Origin: a bacterium
GTDB taxonomy: Bacteria > Krumholzibacteriota > Krumholzibacteriia > JACNKJ01
Direction: 5' to 3'
Assembly (NCBI GenBank): GCA_014382085.1
Contig: JACNKJ010000180.1
Coordinates: 1-7,712, forward strand
DNA length: 7,712 nt
In this document: in pieces, positions 1 through 6,997 of the stretch
How the letters are laid out: the number at the start of each line of letters is the position of its first letter
How positions within the stretch are numbered: the stretch's first letter is position 1
The notes under the pieces: generated by a model
Database searches by the model: none
What the model was told of the DNA's origin: nothing
What the model saw: the letters and a program-made list of their open reading frames with translations, nothing else
Translations under genes and position numbers: made by a program

Positions 1-565
1 GCACACGCGCCCCTGTGGCGGCCAGCGTCAAAATACGCTCGGTGATCTCCTCCGCCGAGGCAACTGGAAAGGGGATGTCCACCGTGACAACTTCCGCACC
101 ACTTTTTTCGGCCACTCTCGCGAGCGCGGCCCTGCATCCAGGATAGACGTGATTTGTGCAAAGAAGTTTATCGCCCTTCCGTAGATTCAATGATTTCAAG
201 ACAATGTTGACTCCTTCTGTGGCGTTGGTCGTGAAAACCAAGCGCTCGGAGGCGGTACCTAGAAAAATCGACAGTTTTTCTTTCGCAGCCCCATGTTTTT
301 TTTCGAAGCTCTCGAAGATGAATCGCAGAGGGTTTCTTTCGAAGTCCTTTTGGATCATGTACCTAGCCTCTAGAATCGCTTCGGGGCATGCGCCAAAGCC
401 CCCATGGTTCAGATATGAAATCACTGGATCTAGGGTCCAAAAACTGGCGAGGCGAGGAGGATTCATGGGTTTCTCCGCGAGGTGTGGATGTGGAGACCTG
501 TCGAAGTTTTGAAGTATCAGGACTCTAGCGTCTAGGCACTCGGCAGCCAACCGGCTTTCCTTCAT
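1..565 (-). CDS. Class V PLP-dependent aminotransferase, isopenicillin-N-epimerase-like (N-terminal part, runs off left edge)
   Basis: This is the N-terminal 188 codons of a PLP enzyme of the class V aminotransferase fold. The frame is open from the ATG at 565 to the window edge. Visible family motifs are LNHGGFGACP (residues 52-61), the NATEGVN block (114-120) that helps seat the cofactor, and GDKLLCTNHVYPGC (131-144). The order and spacing match isopenicillin N epimerase / hercynylcysteine-lyase-like proteins. The catalytic PLP lysine would lie beyond the left edge, so the reaction (epimerase, C-S lyase or desulfurase) cannot be decided. The start at 565 is the first Met after an in-frame stop (592-590) and has a GGAGG ten bases upstream. 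A second Met at residue 34 (position 466) lies nearer to where relatives usually begin. G+C over 121-420 is 145/300 by hand count, well below the neighbours, and the codons include many CTA, AGG, AGA and TTG. This suggests acquisition from elsewhere. Confidence 0.85.
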   Translation of the reverse strand, partial: MKESRLAAECLDARVLILQNFDRSPHPHLAEKPMNPPRLASFWTLDPVISYLNHGGFGACPEAILEARYMIQKDFERNPLRFIFESFEKKHGAAKEKLSIFLGTASERLVFTTNATEGVNIVLKSLNLRKGDKLLCTNHVYPGCRAALARVAEKSGAEVVTVDIPFPVASAEEITERILTLAATGARV

Positions 566-736
566 GCCGAGCTTTCCTCCGGATAGCCTTTAGTTTCCGA
601 AGCATGACTTGCTCCTCCGCGCAGTGCCGTGAGAGGGAGTAGAACCCCGCAGGGTGTGGTTTGAAAAGGGATCAGCTCTTGCAAGGTCGGGGCTGAGTGT
701 TTCACATCCATCCCCGATGACAACTAGGAGAACTCA
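566..736. other. Divergent intergenic region between the aminotransferase and the first hydrolase-like gene
   Basis: This 171-base gap must hold the start signals of two divergent genes. I see the two ribosome sites (576-580 minus; AGGAG at 726-730 plus, six bases before the ATG at 737). There is also a modest inverted repeat, TCGGGG at 687-692 against CCCCGA at 712-717, just ahead of the plus-strand ribosome site. No convincing sigma-70 -35/-10 pair was found on either strand. If the host is Bacteroidota-like, a different promoter consensus may apply. Confidence 0.5.
576..580 (-). promoter_or_regulatory. Shine-Dalgarno of the class V aminotransferase gene
   Basis: GGAGG on the minus strand lies ten bases before the ATG at 565. 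It favours this start over the in-frame ATG at 466, which has only a weak GCGGAG upstream. The motif is seen directly; its use is inferred. Confidence 0.6.
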
Positions 737-2737
737 ATGATATCGCACCTTCATCCCATTCGTCGGCGTAGTTCCGGCCTCTTGGGCGGCGTTGCTCTGG
801 GCATCGTCGTATTGCTGGTGGCGGCGGGAGGAGCACAGGCAGGTAGCTCGAACTTTTTCCTGGGAACGGACATAACCGGTCTCGAGCTTGAGTTGGCGCG
901 CTACGACGAGATCGTGATCTCAGCGTCAACGGTTGAAGAGCTGGGCGCCATCGTAACGATCCGTGAATTGAATCCCGACATCAAAATCTTTGTCCTGCTC
1001 GATTTCATGGTCGGAATTTCCGAAGGCGTGAATGATCTCGCGCTCGACTATGCGGCGGGTGTGGAAGAAGAATGGAAGATGGTCAGCACCACAGGCGACT
1101 ACATCAACTTCTGGCCCGAGAGTTTCCAGGTCAATTTCACTGACGTCTGTCCCGAAGTGGATGGGCGAGTGGCTCGCGACTACATCGCCGAATTCTTCGG
1201 CGAACGCGTGATGCCCTATCTCGTCTACTACGACGGCATCTATCTCGACTGCTGCTTCGAGAGCATCCTCTGGATGTCCGGGCACACTGGAGAGATCGAT
1301 CTCAACGTCGATGGCTTGGCCGACGATTCCAACGACGTGCTTAACTGGGTGCGCGACGGCTGGCGTGACATGATCGACAGTTTCCGTGCGCAGGAAGACG
1401 CGCTGCTTTTAGTTGGCAACGGCAGCAACCATCTTTTCGAGCACCTTAACGGACGCATGCTTGAAGACTTCCCCAACTCGTCCTACGGTTATCTCACGGG
1501 CGGATTGTCCTTGCTGGAGACCTGGCGTTACACAACCAACTGCGACTTCTCCATCGTGAATTCCATTGCGGAACCCGAAGAGCGCACCGAGCGTCGCGCG
1601 GGCTGGGCCTTGGCCGAGCTGACCGATCAGAACGTCTGCTACGATCATGGTCCCTATCATCACAATGAACTTCAGTGGGATCCGCTCTTCGACTTCGACC
1701 TGGGCGACCCCCGTGAAGACATGCACATCGAAGGTCGCCGCAGCTTCCTGCGGAACTTCGAGGGTGGCAACTTCGAAGACAACATCTATCCCCCCGTGGA
1801 GTGGGAGTGGTGTTATGCCGGCGATCACACTTTGTGGGAACCGGAAGATCCCCTGGCGGGCAAGTGGAGTCTCAGGCTCACCGTGCCCACCGACGGTTGG
1901 CAGATCCTTTACTTGGCCGACCTGCTTCCCACCACGCTCAATTCCGGTGTGATGCTTTCCTTCCGCTACCGCGTGGAAGAGGGAACTCTTGATGGAACCA
2001 AGCTTGATTGCGCCCTCCGCGGGCACGGCGGCGACGGAAGCGAAAAGGTCAAGTTCGACCAGCGCATACTTTTCCCTGGAGAAGAAGGCCACTTCATCTC
2101 TCGTGGAAACAAGAGTATGGCTGCTCGGGACGACTGGTATCTCTACATGACCACCACTGCTCCCTGCACTATCGTGATCGACGAAATTCGCGTCACGTAC
2201 AGTGGCGGCTCCTACGCCCAGCGTCTCTTTGACGGCGGCTACCTAGTGCATGATCTCGGCGGCAGTGGAATCGTTCTCGACAATTTCCCCGCTGGTTATG
2301 TGCCCAGTTCCGATCCCGTGTTCGAAGGTGCCTGGTTCGATTATGAGAACAGCGGAATCTACGTTGCGAATTCCGGTGAAACCGTCTTCATGGTGCAGGA
2401 TCCGGACGGATTTGCCGACCATATCTGGGGCGATGACGACGGTAGCGCCGAGAGCAATTTCCGCGGTATGTTGGGCGCGGCTTATCCGAACCCCTTCAAC
2501 CCGAAGGTCACCATTCCCTTCGCTTTGGAGAGTTCCGCCTCGGTGAAGATGGACGTCTTCGACGTGCAGGGTCGCAGGCTGGCCACCCTCGCCGACCAGG
2601 TCTTCGCCGCGGGCGAACACAACATCGACTGGAACGGTCAGGACGACCGTGGCCACTCACTGCCCTCGGGTATCTACTTCCTCAGAATAGCTACACCCTT
2701 TGAAAATGAAGTCCAGAAGTTGGTCATGGCCCGCTAG
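737..2737 (+). CDS. Secreted multidomain TIM-barrel glycosyl-hydrolase-like protein with FlgD-Ig/T9SS-like C-terminal tail (paralogue 1)
   Basis: This 666-residue exported protein has a signal peptide: basic HLHPIRRR, a hydrophobic core at 14-32, and a likely cut after AQA (35). Residues about 38-340 look like a TIM barrel of the hypothetical glycosyl hydrolase type (GHL15-like by eye). They include LNPDIK (79-84), YDGIYLD (165-171), whose Asp171 sits at a barrel strand end, and MLEDFP (241-246). D171 and E243 are candidate acid/base residues. DLNVDGLADD (188-197) resembles a calcium loop. Residues about 355-488 form a carbohydrate-binding-like beta-sandwich ending in TIVIDEIRV. Residues about 495-553 resemble the small C-terminal sandwich of such hydrolases. 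Residues 577-666 are the FlgD-Ig/type IX-like tail (YPNPFNP, GRRLATL, WNGQDDRG, SGIYFLRI). The start has AGGAG six bases upstream. The gene is followed by a strong terminator and a 43%-identical paralogue. Substrate and activity are unknown; a non-catalytic carbohydrate-binding role is possible. Confidence 0.8.
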   Translation: MISHLHPIRRRSSGLLGGVALGIVVLLVAAGGAQAGSSNFFLGTDITGLELELARYDEIVISASTVEELGAIVTIRELNPDIKIFVLLDFMVGISEGVNDLALDYAAGVEEEWKMVSTTGDYINFWPESFQVNFTDVCPEVDGRVARDYIAEFFGERVMPYLVYYDGIYLDCCFESILWMSGHTGEIDLNVDGLADDSNDVLNWVRDGWRDMIDSFRAQEDALLLVGNGSNHLFEHLNGRMLEDFPNSSYGYLTGGLSLLETWRYTTNCDFSIVNSIAEPEERTERRAGWALAELTDQNVCYDHGPYHHNELQWDPLFDFDLGDPREDMHIEGRRSFLRNFEGGNFEDNIYPPVEWEWCYAGDHTLWEPEDPLAGKWSLRLTVPTDGWQILYLADLLPTTLNSGVMLSFRYRVEEGTLDGTKLDCALRGHGGDGSEKVKFDQRILFPGEEGHFISRGNKSMAARDDWYLYMTTTAPCTIVIDEIRVTYSGGSYAQRLFDGGYLVHDLGGSGIVLDNFPAGYVPSSDPVFEGAWFDYENSGIYVANSGETVFMVQDPDGFADHIWGDDDGSAESNFRGMLGAAYPNPFNPKVTIPFALESSASVKMDVFDVQGRRLATLADQVFAAGEHNIDWNGQDDRGHSLPSGIYFLRIATPFENEVQKLVMAR

Positions 2738-2755
2738 CTGGATGTCATAGGTCGA

Positions 2756-2793
2756 GTGAACCCCGGCACCGAAAGGTGTCGGGGTCACTTTTT
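2756..2793 (+). terminator. Strong rho-independent terminator after paralogue 1
   Basis: The arm GTGAACCCCGGCACC (2756-2770) pairs with GGTGTCGGGGTCAC (2775-2788) around a GAAA tetraloop (2771-2774), with one bulged A and one G-T pair. TTTTT (2789-2793) follows directly. It lies 18 bases after the stop codon of the first hydrolase-like gene, so transcription of paralogue 1 should largely end here. Confidence 0.92.
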
Positions 2794-2860
2794 GCAATGA
2801 AGTACTTCCCAGACCCCACCGTTCTCAGGGACGAGCCGCTCCAGGGAAGGACCCACGTCG

Positions 2861-4858
2861 ATGAGTAACAGCAAGAAAATATCCTACGTGATGGGACGAG
2901 TAGGCCGAGCGGGCATTTTTGCCGCTACCGTCCTTATTTTGGCCAATGCCCTGCCGGCTTCCGCGCTTTCCTTCAATGTCTATCTCGGTCGCGACATCGA
3001 AGGGCAAGAAGAGGAGCTTTCTCGCTACGATCTTTTGGTGCTTTCCCCACGCGTCTTGTCCGAATCTCGCTCCCTACATCAAATTCGAGAACTGAACCCC
3101 GATATTAAACTTTTCATGATTTTCGATCTGCTCAGCGGCAACGACGGCGACGTGAACGCGCTCTCTACCGATTTCTCCGACCGCATTCATGACGATTGGA
3201 AGATGCGCAGCACCACAGGCGATATCCTGTCTACATGGCCCGAGACTTTCCTGTGCAATCTCACCGAGTTCAGCCCTCGGATAAACGGGCAGCAGTACCG
3301 CGACTACGCCTATCGCTATCTTGAGAAGAACGTCTTGCCCCGCATGGGTGAATTCGATGGGCTCTTCCTGGACGAATGCATCGAGAGCATCCTTTGGATC
3401 GATGGCAGCTTCGATGGCGATTTCGACCTGAACGGCGACAAAGTGGCCGACCATCCCGACAGCGTGCACACATGGGTGCGACGTGGTTGGGAAGGCCTGC
3501 TGGATGATATCCGCGAGCGACATCCCAATCTGCCAATCATCGGCAATGGGAATAACCACTATTTCAGCCAGCTCAACGGCCGCATGTTCGAAGACTTCCC
3601 CAACTCTTCCTTCGGAAATCTCATGGGGGGCTTGGCGCAGATGGAAACCTGGCGCATGAATCAGGACGAGGCGCTATGCCTGATCAATGCCACAGCCGAA
3701 CTGAACGAAGACACTGAGCGCCGTGCAGGTTGGGCGCTTGGAAACTTCTCAAACATGTACCTGGGATTCGACGGCGGTCCCTGGGAGCACAACCATCTGC
3801 AGTGGACCGAGCTATTCGAATACGACCTGGGCGAGGTGAAAAGCAACTTCTCAGCCGAGGGCGAGAAGCTGCTGGATCGCCACTACGACCACTCCAAGCT
3901 GGTTGAAGGTCTTTACGCGCCGGTGCAGGGTCGTTGGGTCGGAGGCGAGTCGGCGGTATGGGGTGACGGAAGCGTTGAGCTGAGCTGGAACGGTGAAGGT
4001 TGGCATCCCCTGATTTCCGCGAACCTGGATGCCGCGGCCGCGGGACGCGAAGTGGTGTTCAGCATGCGCTATCACGTGGTGGAGGCGCCGAATGAGGGCG
4101 TGAAACTCTACCAGGCTTTCCGGGCTCACAGCGGAAGTGATAGCGACAAGGTTTCTCTGCCCACGCGCACGGTCTTCGAAGGCGAGAGCGGATATATACT
4201 CTCCGAGGGCCACAAGGCTCTGTCCAACCGTAACGACTACTATCTCTATCTGGCGGTGAGCGAGGGTTGCAAGATCGTGGTGGACGAGCTGCGTGTTCTC
4301 AAGAAGAGCAGCGCCTACCTGCGCCAGGATTATCGGAAGGGAGTCCTGGTACACTCACTGGCCCAAAACTCTATGGAGTTGGCCTTGGCGGGCGAGTGGC
4401 ATCCCGATCCCAGTCTGACCTTCCAGGACACCTGGTACGAAATGGAGCGTGGCGAAGTCATGCTCCGAGCGGGTGAAACCCTGGTACTCTTGCCCGGCTC
4501 CCTACCGGTGGATGAAAACACGGACGAGGGTAGTGGCGAGGTGGAGATCAACGGCGGTTCCTCGCTTCCGCAAGAAGACAAAAACTCTTTCTTTGGCGCG
4601 GCCTTTCCCAATCCCTTCAATCCCCATGTGACCATTCCCTTCAGCCTGGAGCATGCGGGCCGCGTGCGTGCGGAGGTATTCGACCTGCGCGGCCGCCGGG
4701 TTGCCTCGCTGGTGGACGAGGTCTACTCCGCAGGCGCACATGCGCTGGAATGGCGGGGTCGGGACGATCGGGGCAGCGAACTGTCTTCGGGCGTTTACCT
4801 CTTACGCATCCAAGGCGGCGGAGAGCAGTCGCTTCAGAAGCTAATTCTGGCCAGCTAG
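2861..4858 (+). CDS. Secreted multidomain TIM-barrel glycosyl-hydrolase-like protein with FlgD-Ig/T9SS-like C-terminal tail (paralogue 2)
   Basis: This 665-residue paralogue of the preceding gene has the same domain order. Its signal peptide has a KK/R-rich start, a hydrophobic stretch at 17-31 and a likely cut near ASA (33-35). Over residues 38-180 the two align without gaps, with 62 of 143 identical by hand count. Shared landmarks are LNPDIK (79-84), STTGD (117-121), FDGLFLDECIESILW (165-179), the calcium-loop-like DLNGDKVAD (189-197), GRMFEDFPNSS (240-250) and ERRAGWAL (286-293). D171 and E244 are the candidate catalytic acids. A carbohydrate-binding-like sandwich (about 360-480, ending IVVDELRV), a small sandwich (about 488-547), an acidic linker (550-574) and the sorting tail (578-665: FPNPFNP, SSGVYLLRI) follow. 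Residue 172 is Glu here and Cys in paralogue 1. GGGAAGG (2844-2850) is the ribosome site, ten bases before the ATG. The next gene starts 42 bases on with no terminator between. Substrate is unknown. Confidence 0.8.
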   Translation: MSNSKKISYVMGRVGRAGIFAATVLILANALPASALSFNVYLGRDIEGQEEELSRYDLLVLSPRVLSESRSLHQIRELNPDIKLFMIFDLLSGNDGDVNALSTDFSDRIHDDWKMRSTTGDILSTWPETFLCNLTEFSPRINGQQYRDYAYRYLEKNVLPRMGEFDGLFLDECIESILWIDGSFDGDFDLNGDKVADHPDSVHTWVRRGWEGLLDDIRERHPNLPIIGNGNNHYFSQLNGRMFEDFPNSSFGNLMGGLAQMETWRMNQDEALCLINATAELNEDTERRAGWALGNFSNMYLGFDGGPWEHNHLQWTELFEYDLGEVKSNFSAEGEKLLDRHYDHSKLVEGLYAPVQGRWVGGESAVWGDGSVELSWNGEGWHPLISANLDAAAAGREVVFSMRYHVVEAPNEGVKLYQAFRAHSGSDSDKVSLPTRTVFEGESGYILSEGHKALSNRNDYYLYLAVSEGCKIVVDELRVLKKSSAYLRQDYRKGVLVHSLAQNSMELALAGEWHPDPSLTFQDTWYEMERGEVMLRAGETLVLLPGSLPVDENTDEGSGEVEINGGSSLPQEDKNSFFGAAFPNPFNPHVTIPFSLEHAGRVRAEVFDLRGRRVASLVDEVYSAGAHALEWRGRDDRGSELSSGVYLLRIQGGGEQSLQKLILAS

Positions 4859-4900
4859 TTACTTGCGGTCGGCCCGCCGCTCCGTTATGACTCTCTACTA

Positions 4901-6985
4901 ATGGGCTTCCTCAACGGCATACTGCTTTTCGGGATCGCGGGCACTTTGGTGCCCCTGCTGATCCATTTGTTCCAACGGCGCAAAACCCTGCGCATGGATT
5001 TTCCCAGCCTCCGGTTTCTGCGCGAGCTGAATCAGCGGCAGATGAGGCGGCTGAACCTGCGGCGCATTCTTCTGCTCATCGTGCGCATGCTGCTTGTGGC
5101 CACAGTGGCCTTCGCCTTGGCGCGTCCCACGCTCAAAGGGGGCTTGGCCGCCATATTCCCCGAAGACGCTCCACGCAGCGTGGCGCTGATTGTGGATCGC
5201 AGCGGATCCATGTCTCTGCAAAGCGAGGCCGGTACACTCAGCGAACAGGCGCTGGCTCGTGCGCGCGAGGTCTTGGATCATTTGGATGCAGGGGATGAAC
5301 TTCGCCTCTACGCACTCGAAGAGCAGCTCTTCGATCTGGGCGGCGAAGCCATGCCGCCCTCCATGGCCCTGGAGTTGCTCGACGATTGGACCGCGGGCCA
5401 AGGTCCCACACGGCTTCGCGCCGGTCTGGCTGAAGCCATGAAAGCACTTTCGGAGCGGCCCCATCCCCTGAAGGAAATATTCCTTATCAGCGATTTTGCC
5501 GAGGGTGCTCTGGACAGCGCGCGATTGCCTGAGCCCGGCGATCTGCGAATCTACGCCCTACCTGTGACGGCCACGGCTTCGTCCAATGGATCGCTGCTGG
5601 GAATCACACGTCCCCTGCGGCCCGTACTCGCCGGGCGGCCTTTCTCATTGGGACTTCGGGCAAGCGGAACGGGTGCATTGGAGTCTTTCAGCGCCGACTT
5701 GGAATTGGGCGGCGAACATCGTGGAACCCTGGGCGTGGGTGTGCGGGCGGGCGGCGCGGTGGAACCTTCCCTGAATTTGAATCTCGAGCAAGCCGGGCAG
5801 CTTGAGGGCTGGTGGCGCAAACCCCGCGATCGATTCCCTCTCGATGATGCGCTGCCTTTCGTACTCTCGGTGGAATCGCGTCTCGATGTCTTGCTCCTGG
5901 AGGCGCCCGGGGAAAACCCGCTGGCCGACTATCTCGCCCGGGCCTTGAACCCCTATGGAGAGGGCGCTGGCAGCCGTGTGGCCTTGGCCCTGAATCGGCA
6001 GGCGACCGAGCGGCTTACCGCGGTCGATTTAGAGAATCTGCACCTTGTGATCATGGCCGGCGGCGAAGGATTGGCCGATAGCGGCGCTGAGGCCCTCACC
6101 GCCTTCGTCAAGCGAGGCGGAGGTGTGATCATATTCCCCGATCCTGTCGGCGCGTCCCATCTCGCCCGGCGGCTCCTGCCACGTTTGGGCGGTCCACGGT
6201 CGCTGGAGGTGGTGGAAGGTGATTTGTTGCGGCTGGGAAGTTTCCAAGCCGAGCATCCCATTTTCTCGGAATTGGGCGATGCCCATCGTCGCGTTCTCAT
6301 GGAGCATCCCTTCTACCGGACCTATCGTAGTGAGATCGGACCCTGGCGTGTACCTGCGCGATTTGAAGGCGGTGCGCCAGCCATGGTGGCTTGGTCTCAA
6401 GGCGCGGGTCGCGTTCGTTTGGCGCTTTTTGATGCGAGTCCCGAGGGTGGCGAGTTGGTTTGGTCTTCTATGTTCCTCCCCCTGATTCATGAAATGGCTC
6501 AGGAAGCGGCGGGAGCGCAGCAACCTGAACCTTTGCGTGTAGGCGATGCTTTGGCTTTTCCATTAATCAGCGAGCCCCAAGAGGACATACGTCTGGAATT
6601 GCTTTCGCCTGGGGGGCGCCGTTTCAGTCCGCGACTTGACACGCGCAGTTATCCTTTACGTGCTGTGCTTGATCGGGTCGATGCTGCGGGCATCTGGCGT
6701 TTGAATGAAATCTCCGGGGCAGGAAGTCGGCCGCTGGGTATGGCCGCTGTCTTGCCGCCAGCCGAGGAAAGTTTGCTGCGTGCACTTCCCGCCGACAGCC
6801 TTTCCATTCTACTCGGTCTTCCTAATCTACGTGTGGTGAGCTCGGGCCAAAACCTAGGCGATGCGTTAAATGCCGGACACTTCGGCAAAGAAATCGCCGC
6901 GACCCTTTTGCTTCTGGCCGTAGCGCTCATGCTATTAGAACTGTGGCTGGGGCGCCGCGGGCCCGCGGGCGACGGACGTATTTAG
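4901..6985 (+). CDS. BatA-type membrane-anchored von Willebrand factor A protein
   Basis: This 694-residue inner-membrane protein starts with the BatA (aerotolerance regulator N-terminal) signature: FLNGILLFGIAGTLVPLLIHLFQRR and FPSLRFL within residues 3-40. Two membrane segments (about 6-24 and 55-75) are followed by a VWA domain. Its metal site appears complete: DRSGS (D99, S101, S103), T170 and D198. Residues about 325-415 include LHLVIMAGGEGL and a glycine-rich RGGGVIIFPDP. This resembles the glutamine-amidotransferase-like fold often found in long BatA-like proteins. A last membrane segment at 664-684 places the large middle region in the periplasm. In known systems BatA-like proteins pair with MoxR ATPases and other Bat proteins; none is in the window. 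No Shine-Dalgarno precedes the ATG; the start is fixed by the family N-terminus. TAA of a four-codon frame (4887-4901) overlaps this ATG. The next gene begins 12 bases after the stop. The exact role is unknown. Confidence 0.85.
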   Translation: MGFLNGILLFGIAGTLVPLLIHLFQRRKTLRMDFPSLRFLRELNQRQMRRLNLRRILLLIVRMLLVATVAFALARPTLKGGLAAIFPEDAPRSVALIVDRSGSMSLQSEAGTLSEQALARAREVLDHLDAGDELRLYALEEQLFDLGGEAMPPSMALELLDDWTAGQGPTRLRAGLAEAMKALSERPHPLKEIFLISDFAEGALDSARLPEPGDLRIYALPVTATASSNGSLLGITRPLRPVLAGRPFSLGLRASGTGALESFSADLELGGEHRGTLGVGVRAGGAVEPSLNLNLEQAGQLEGWWRKPRDRFPLDDALPFVLSVESRLDVLLLEAPGENPLADYLARALNPYGEGAGSRVALALNRQATERLTAVDLENLHLVIMAGGEGLADSGAEALTAFVKRGGGVIIFPDPVGASHLARRLLPRLGGPRSLEVVEGDLLRLGSFQAEHPIFSELGDAHRRVLMEHPFYRTYRSEIGPWRVPARFEGGAPAMVAWSQGAGRVRLALFDASPEGGELVWSSMFLPLIHEMAQEAAGAQQPEPLRVGDALAFPLISEPQEDIRLELLSPGGRRFSPRLDTRSYPLRAVLDRVDAAGIWRLNEISGAGSRPLGMAAVLPPAEESLLRALPADSLSILLGLPNLRVVSSGQNLGDALNAGHFGKEIAATLLLLAVALMLLELWLGRRGPAGDGRI

Positions 6986-6990
6986 GAAGG
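6984..6990 (+). promoter_or_regulatory. Shine-Dalgarno of the DNA alkylation repair gene, overlapping the VWA gene stop
   Basis: AGGAAGG lies seven bases before the ATG at 6998. Its first two bases are the end of the TAG stop of the VWA gene, so the two genes are very likely on one transcript. Confidence 0.7.
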
Positions 6991-6997
6991 AATACTC

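Noticed and set aside
156..512. Plus-strand open frame of 118 codons
   Set aside because: It is antisense to the aminotransferase, whose minus-strand translation shows clear family motifs; the plus-strand protein has none.
661..707. TTGAAA (661) or TTGCAA (679) as a -35 box
   Set aside because: At 17-base spacing the -10 positions match TATAAT at no more than three of six bases.
687..717. Inverted repeat TCGGGG/CCCCGA ahead of the first hydrolase-like gene as an operator or riboswitch
   Set aside because: A six-base repeat with a 19-base spacer is expected about once by chance in a region this size; there is no further support.
1409..2092. Minus-strand open frame of 227 codons inside the first hydrolase-like gene
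   Set aside because: It lies entirely antisense to a well-supported gene, shows no recognisable domain, and long antisense frames are common in G+C-rich DNA.
2792..2797. TTGCAA upstream of both paralogues (679-684 and 2792-2797) as a shared regulatory site
   Set aside because: The flanking bases do not match and a six-base palindrome can recur by chance; the second copy also overlaps the terminator T tract.
4863..4880. GCGG...CCGC near the end of paralogue 2 as a terminator
   Set aside because: The stem is only four base pairs and no T tract follows.
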